A DNA stretch of 64,000 nt from assembly GCF_023272795.1 (NCBI RefSeq), contig NZ_CP096829.1, positions 4,588,001-4,652,000 of the forward strand, given 5' to 3'. The stretch's first letter is position 1. The number at the start of each line of letters is the position of its first letter. This document shows positions 61,460 through 64,000 of this stretch, one piece after another. Both the position numbers and the translations under genes were made by a program. The notes under the pieces were generated by a model. The model was not told the DNA's origin. It searched no databases and was given only the letters and a program-made list of their open reading frames with translations. The DNA is from Flavobacterium humidisoli. GTDB lineage: Bacteria; Bacteroidota; Bacteroidia; Flavobacteriales; Flavobacteriaceae.

Positions 61460-64000
61460 CTATTTTTTTATGAAACGTTTGATCGTTTGTTTGCCCTCTT
61501 TTTCGAAAACTATAAAATAGATTCCTTTTCTAAGATGCGAAACATCAAAACTATTGTTGTTGATTTTTTGAGATGCTACAGTAGATCCTGTTTGAGAATC
61601 TACAATTTTTACGCTTCCTCCAGAAAGATCTGCTGTCACATAAAGTGTGCTTTCAACTGGACTTGGATAAACATTTAAAATTGTTTCGGCTGGTTCTTCC
61701 ATTGTTTCAACTGAAGCCATTCGTGCTGTTCCTCCCGCTACTTTTGTAATTTTAATCCAGTTGATATTCATTCCTGTATTTTGAATGTAAATTCCGAAAT
61801 TGTAAGTACCTGCATTAACATTCACAGTTTGTGATACGGTTTGCCAATTTTGCCAACCTCCAGTATTTGGAATATCAACATTTCCTAAAACAACTGCTCC
61901 AGCATTTAAATCAGATGATAATCTTCCACCATTGACAGCACTTGCCACTCGGTATTCTATTAAATAAGAACCTGTTGTTGGAAAATTAATGCTATTATAC
62001 GCTAACCAGTCACCTGTTTCTGTATAACCAACATTTGAACCTCCTCCAGTATCTGTTGTTGCTTCAACCTGAATACCGCTCATCGCTGAATAATCTTCTG
62101 CTTGAATTAAAACTGAAGTCTGCGAACTAGTTGCTGGAACTAATTTCCATTGTCCGCAAGTCTGGTTGTTATTATCCCATTGCTGTACAATTGCTCCAGA
62201 AGCTGTACTTGCTCCTGCCACCTCAACAATTCTTCCGCTGTGACGGGCAACAATTTTATAATAGCCATCACCAGTTGAAACCAAAATAAACTGCTGGTTT
62301 GTCGTTGCATTGTACGGATACTGCTCTATTCTTGCGCCATTGGCTTTATTGAAGTTATTGATATCCATTGACATTCCGCTGTGGTTGGCAATGATTTTGT
62401 ACATTCCGTCTCCTAAATGCGTAAAAGTAAATTTCTGATTGTTACCAGAATTCAAAACCCCTTGATTGATTCCTGCTCCGTTTGACATGCTGGAATTCCA
62501 AACATCCATGTACAAACCGCTATTTCTGTTTTGAAGAAAGAAAGTTTGGTTTCCTAAAGTCGTTGTTCCGTTTGCAATAACTCTAATCGAACTTACTTTA
62601 TCATTCCAAGTGGCATTCAAACAAGAATTATCAGAATTAATTACGGTCGAAGCTCCTGTAAAATTATCATCTTGATATAAAATTGCCTGATAACCTTGAG
62701 TAATTTTTAGTGAAGAAATATCATCATTTAAAACACCTAAAGAATTTAAACGAGCTAGATTGTAATCACCAATTGTCAATCCCCCAGAGAAACCAGTGTA
62801 GTTGCAATCTTTGTAAACTGTTATTACATCTGTCGTAGCTGGAACTGAAGGCGTCGTAAGTCCGTAATAACCCCCAAATGTTGCGATAACTTTTGTTGGC
62901 TGTGGCGAATGAAGCGATGGCGACTGATCGGCAACATCATCATAAGCAAACCCATAAGCCAAATTATCGATATTAATTCCTGGTAAATGCCAGAATTTAG
63001 AATAATGATTGGTTGGATTTACTTGATAATATTTCGATGCATCGTACCAATTCTGCTGTCCAGGATTTGTCGTTGTTGTATTTACCACATGTCGATTAAT
63101 CGCAGCTGTTAATTGCGCCTGAATTACAAGATCTAAATCCCCGTCCACCAATCTTCTGTCCAAAACGCCTTTTCCTTCAAGAGCTTCCTGCGTTGTTGGT
63201 CGGTTTTGTACACGTCCTGTTCTTCCAACAAAAGCGCCAGATTGCCCAACCATTTCTAATTGTTCTCCAATAACTCTTCCTTTGAATACTCCCGCATCTC
63301 CTGCATAAAAAATCAAATCTTCATTTTTGTATTTATTCCAAATTGCATCGATATATGATTTTAAATAGTTTGCGTATGGCCCTGATCCTTCCGCATAAGC
63401 TGGAGTTTTAGACGGAGCTGTAATTTCTCCTGTTGCATCATTGACACAGCCTTGAAATTCCGCTGGAACATTGGCTTTAAAAGCAGCAACAATATCAGCG
63501 TGCTTCTTCAAGTCTCCCACTTTCTTTTGATAACCGTTAGCACCAAACAACTCCAATCCCATTGGATATTTGTATGAATCTACTCTTGTTGGATTTCCGA
63601 AGAAACCATATTGATTATTGGTCAATTCGATCATTTCATACAAAATACCCTGATTCGGATCTGTTGCGTTCTGCGGATTTGGCGATGCATATCCCGAAGG
63701 CGCTCCACTGGTTCCAAAGAAATAAAAATAAAGCTGTGAACCTTTAGAAATAAAAACTCGACATCCTGCAATTAATGGCAGTGTAAAGGTCTTGTTTGGA
63801 ATTTCACTCAACTTAGTAAAACATGCCGCATATTTTGAGTTTTGTCCTGGTCCTGTATTTCCGCCATAAGTGGGTCCTGTGACTGTGTTGTAAGAAGCGC
63901 TCATTGGTAAAACCTGACTTGTTTTGGCATTTACCCAAACGTGATTTCCTGTAGTATAATCGATTCCTACAATGGCAACATATAAATCGCTGTCGGCAAA
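61460..64000 (-). CDS. Partial GH64-like beta-1,3-glucanase with crystallin, ricin-type, CBM6 and T9SS modules; N-terminus off the right edge
   Basis: The frame stays open to the right edge; the ATG at 63904 is internal, since the upstream residues (FADSDLYVAIVGIDYTTGNH) continue the same fold. The GH64/thaumatin-like domain has YEMIELTNNQYGFFGNPTRV followed by DSYKYPMGLEL: a Glu and an Asp 16 residues apart, as in the catalytic pair of laminaripentaose-producing enzymes. Next comes a beta/gamma-crystallin-like domain (about 62570-62830), a ricin-type lectin domain (about 62135-62550; LYMDVWNSS, MSMDINNFN), a CBM6 (about 61742-62116) and a T9SS tail (ending QTIKRFIKK). It probably cuts fungal beta-1,3-glucan. 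Confidence 0.85.
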   Translation of the reverse strand, partial: FADSDLYVAIVGIDYTTGNHVWVNAKTSQVLPMSASYNTVTGPTYGGNTGPGQNSKYAACFTKLSEIPNKTFTLPLIAGCRVFISKGSQLYFYFFGTSGAPSGYASPNPQNATDPNQGILYEMIELTNNQYGFFGNPTRVDSYKYPMGLELFGANGYQKKVGDLKKHADIVAAFKANVPAEFQGCVNDATGEITAPSKTPAYAEGSGPYANYLKSYIDAIWNKYKNEDLIFYAGDAGVFKGRVIGEQLEMVGQSGAFVGRTGRVQNRPTTQEALEGKGVLDRRLVDGDLDLVIQAQLTAAINRHVVNTTTTNPGQQNWYDASKYYQVNPTNHYSKFWHLPGINIDNLAYGFAYDDVADQSPSLHSPQPTKVIATFGGYYGLTTPSVPATTDVITVYKDCNYTGFSGGLTIGDYNLARLNSLGVLNDDISSLKITQGYQAILYQDDNFTGASTVINSDNSCLNATWNDKVSSIRVIANGTTTLGNQTFFLQNRNSGLYMDVWNSSMSNGAGINQGVLNSGNNQKFTFTHLGDGMYKIIANHSGMSMDINNFNKANGARIEQYPYNATTNQQFILVSTGDGYYKIVARHSGRIVEVAGASTASGAIVQQWDNNNQTCGQWKLVPATSSQTSVLIQAEDYSAMSGIQVEATTDTGGGSNVGYTETGDWLAYNSINFPTTGSYLIEYRVASAVNGGRLSSDLNAGAVVLGNVDIPNTGGWQNWQTVSQTVNVNAGTYNFGIYIQNTGMNINWIKITKVAGGTARMASVETMEEPAETILNVYPSPVESTLYVTADLSGGSVKIVDSQTGSTVASQKINNNSFDVSHLRKGIYFIVFEKEGKQTIKRFIKK

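Noticed and set aside
1..64000. tRNA, rRNA, prophage or integrative element boundaries
   Set aside because: No cloverleaf, rRNA segment, integrase or attachment-site pair was seen; a covariance-model search would be needed to rule out tRNAs fully.

Overview
The window is AT-rich chromosomal DNA from a Bacteroidota member, most likely Flavobacterium. Evidence: a SusC/SusD pair with FecR and an ECF sigma factor, type IX secretion (T9SS) C-terminal sorting domains on two secreted hydrolases, many lipoprotein and signal-peptide exoenzymes, TAnnTTTG-type -7 promoter elements, and intergenic regions full of long inverted repeats. I saw no rRNA, tRNA, CRISPR array, prophage or complete insertion sequence.

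Positions 1-28.6 kb form a plant-polysaccharide (pectin/rhamnogalacturonan-like) and deoxy-sugar region. Secreted enzymes come first: two beta-propeller glycosidase-like proteins, a GH78-type rhamnosidase, a GH141-like beta-helix protein fused to a rhamnose/fucose mutarotase domain, a GH28 polygalacturonase and a PL10 pectate lyase. Among them lie an AraC/MFS pair and a Gfo/Idh-sodium symporter pair. Then come two divergent gene sets. The leftward set (20352 to 16489) encodes an FAH-type hydrolase, a Zn-dependent dehydrogenase, an SDR and a fuconolactonase-like amidohydrolase; this resembles the non-phosphorylating L-fucose/L-rhamnose oxidation pathway, but the usual enolase-superfamily dehydratase is absent. 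The rightward set (20753 to 28591) is unusual: a solute-binding-protein-like protein, two paralogous family III CoA-transferases and a second solute-binding-protein-like protein are translationally coupled, followed by a Gfo/Idh oxidoreductase, a MaoC hydratase and a FucP-type permease. Neither solute-binding-like protein has a signal peptide and no ABC permease or ATPase is present. The sets share a 400-bp control region with a 32-nt inverted repeat, one arm on each side. This is the best candidate here for an undescribed system, perhaps a CoA-dependent route for deoxy-sugar acids.

Positions 28.6-40.2 kb hold a small secreted protein, a tripartite RND efflux operon divergent from a LytS/LytTR two-component system, a DUF3861-like protein, a soluble sugar dehydrogenase-like lipoprotein and two thioredoxin-fold proteins. 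Positions 40.3-44.0 kb hold five tandem leftward genes including two SMI1/KNR4 (SUKH) proteins: a poly-immunity-like array with no toxin visible. Positions 44.2-49 kb hold a DsbA-like lipoprotein, a frameshifted IS200/RAYT-type transposase next to three REP-like palindromic units, a stand-alone CinA-C protein and several small proteins of unknown function.

Positions 49-59.4 kb hold an ECF sigma/FecR/SusC/SusD transport operon divergent from a PI-PLC-like phosphodiesterase and a calcineurin-like phosphoesterase, with no glycoside hydrolase between. Positions 59.6-64 kb hold a GH18 chitinase and, running off the right edge, a GH64-like beta-1,3-glucanase with crystallin, ricin-type and CBM6 modules. 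Both carry near-identical CBM6 and T9SS tails and together would suit attack on fungal cell walls.
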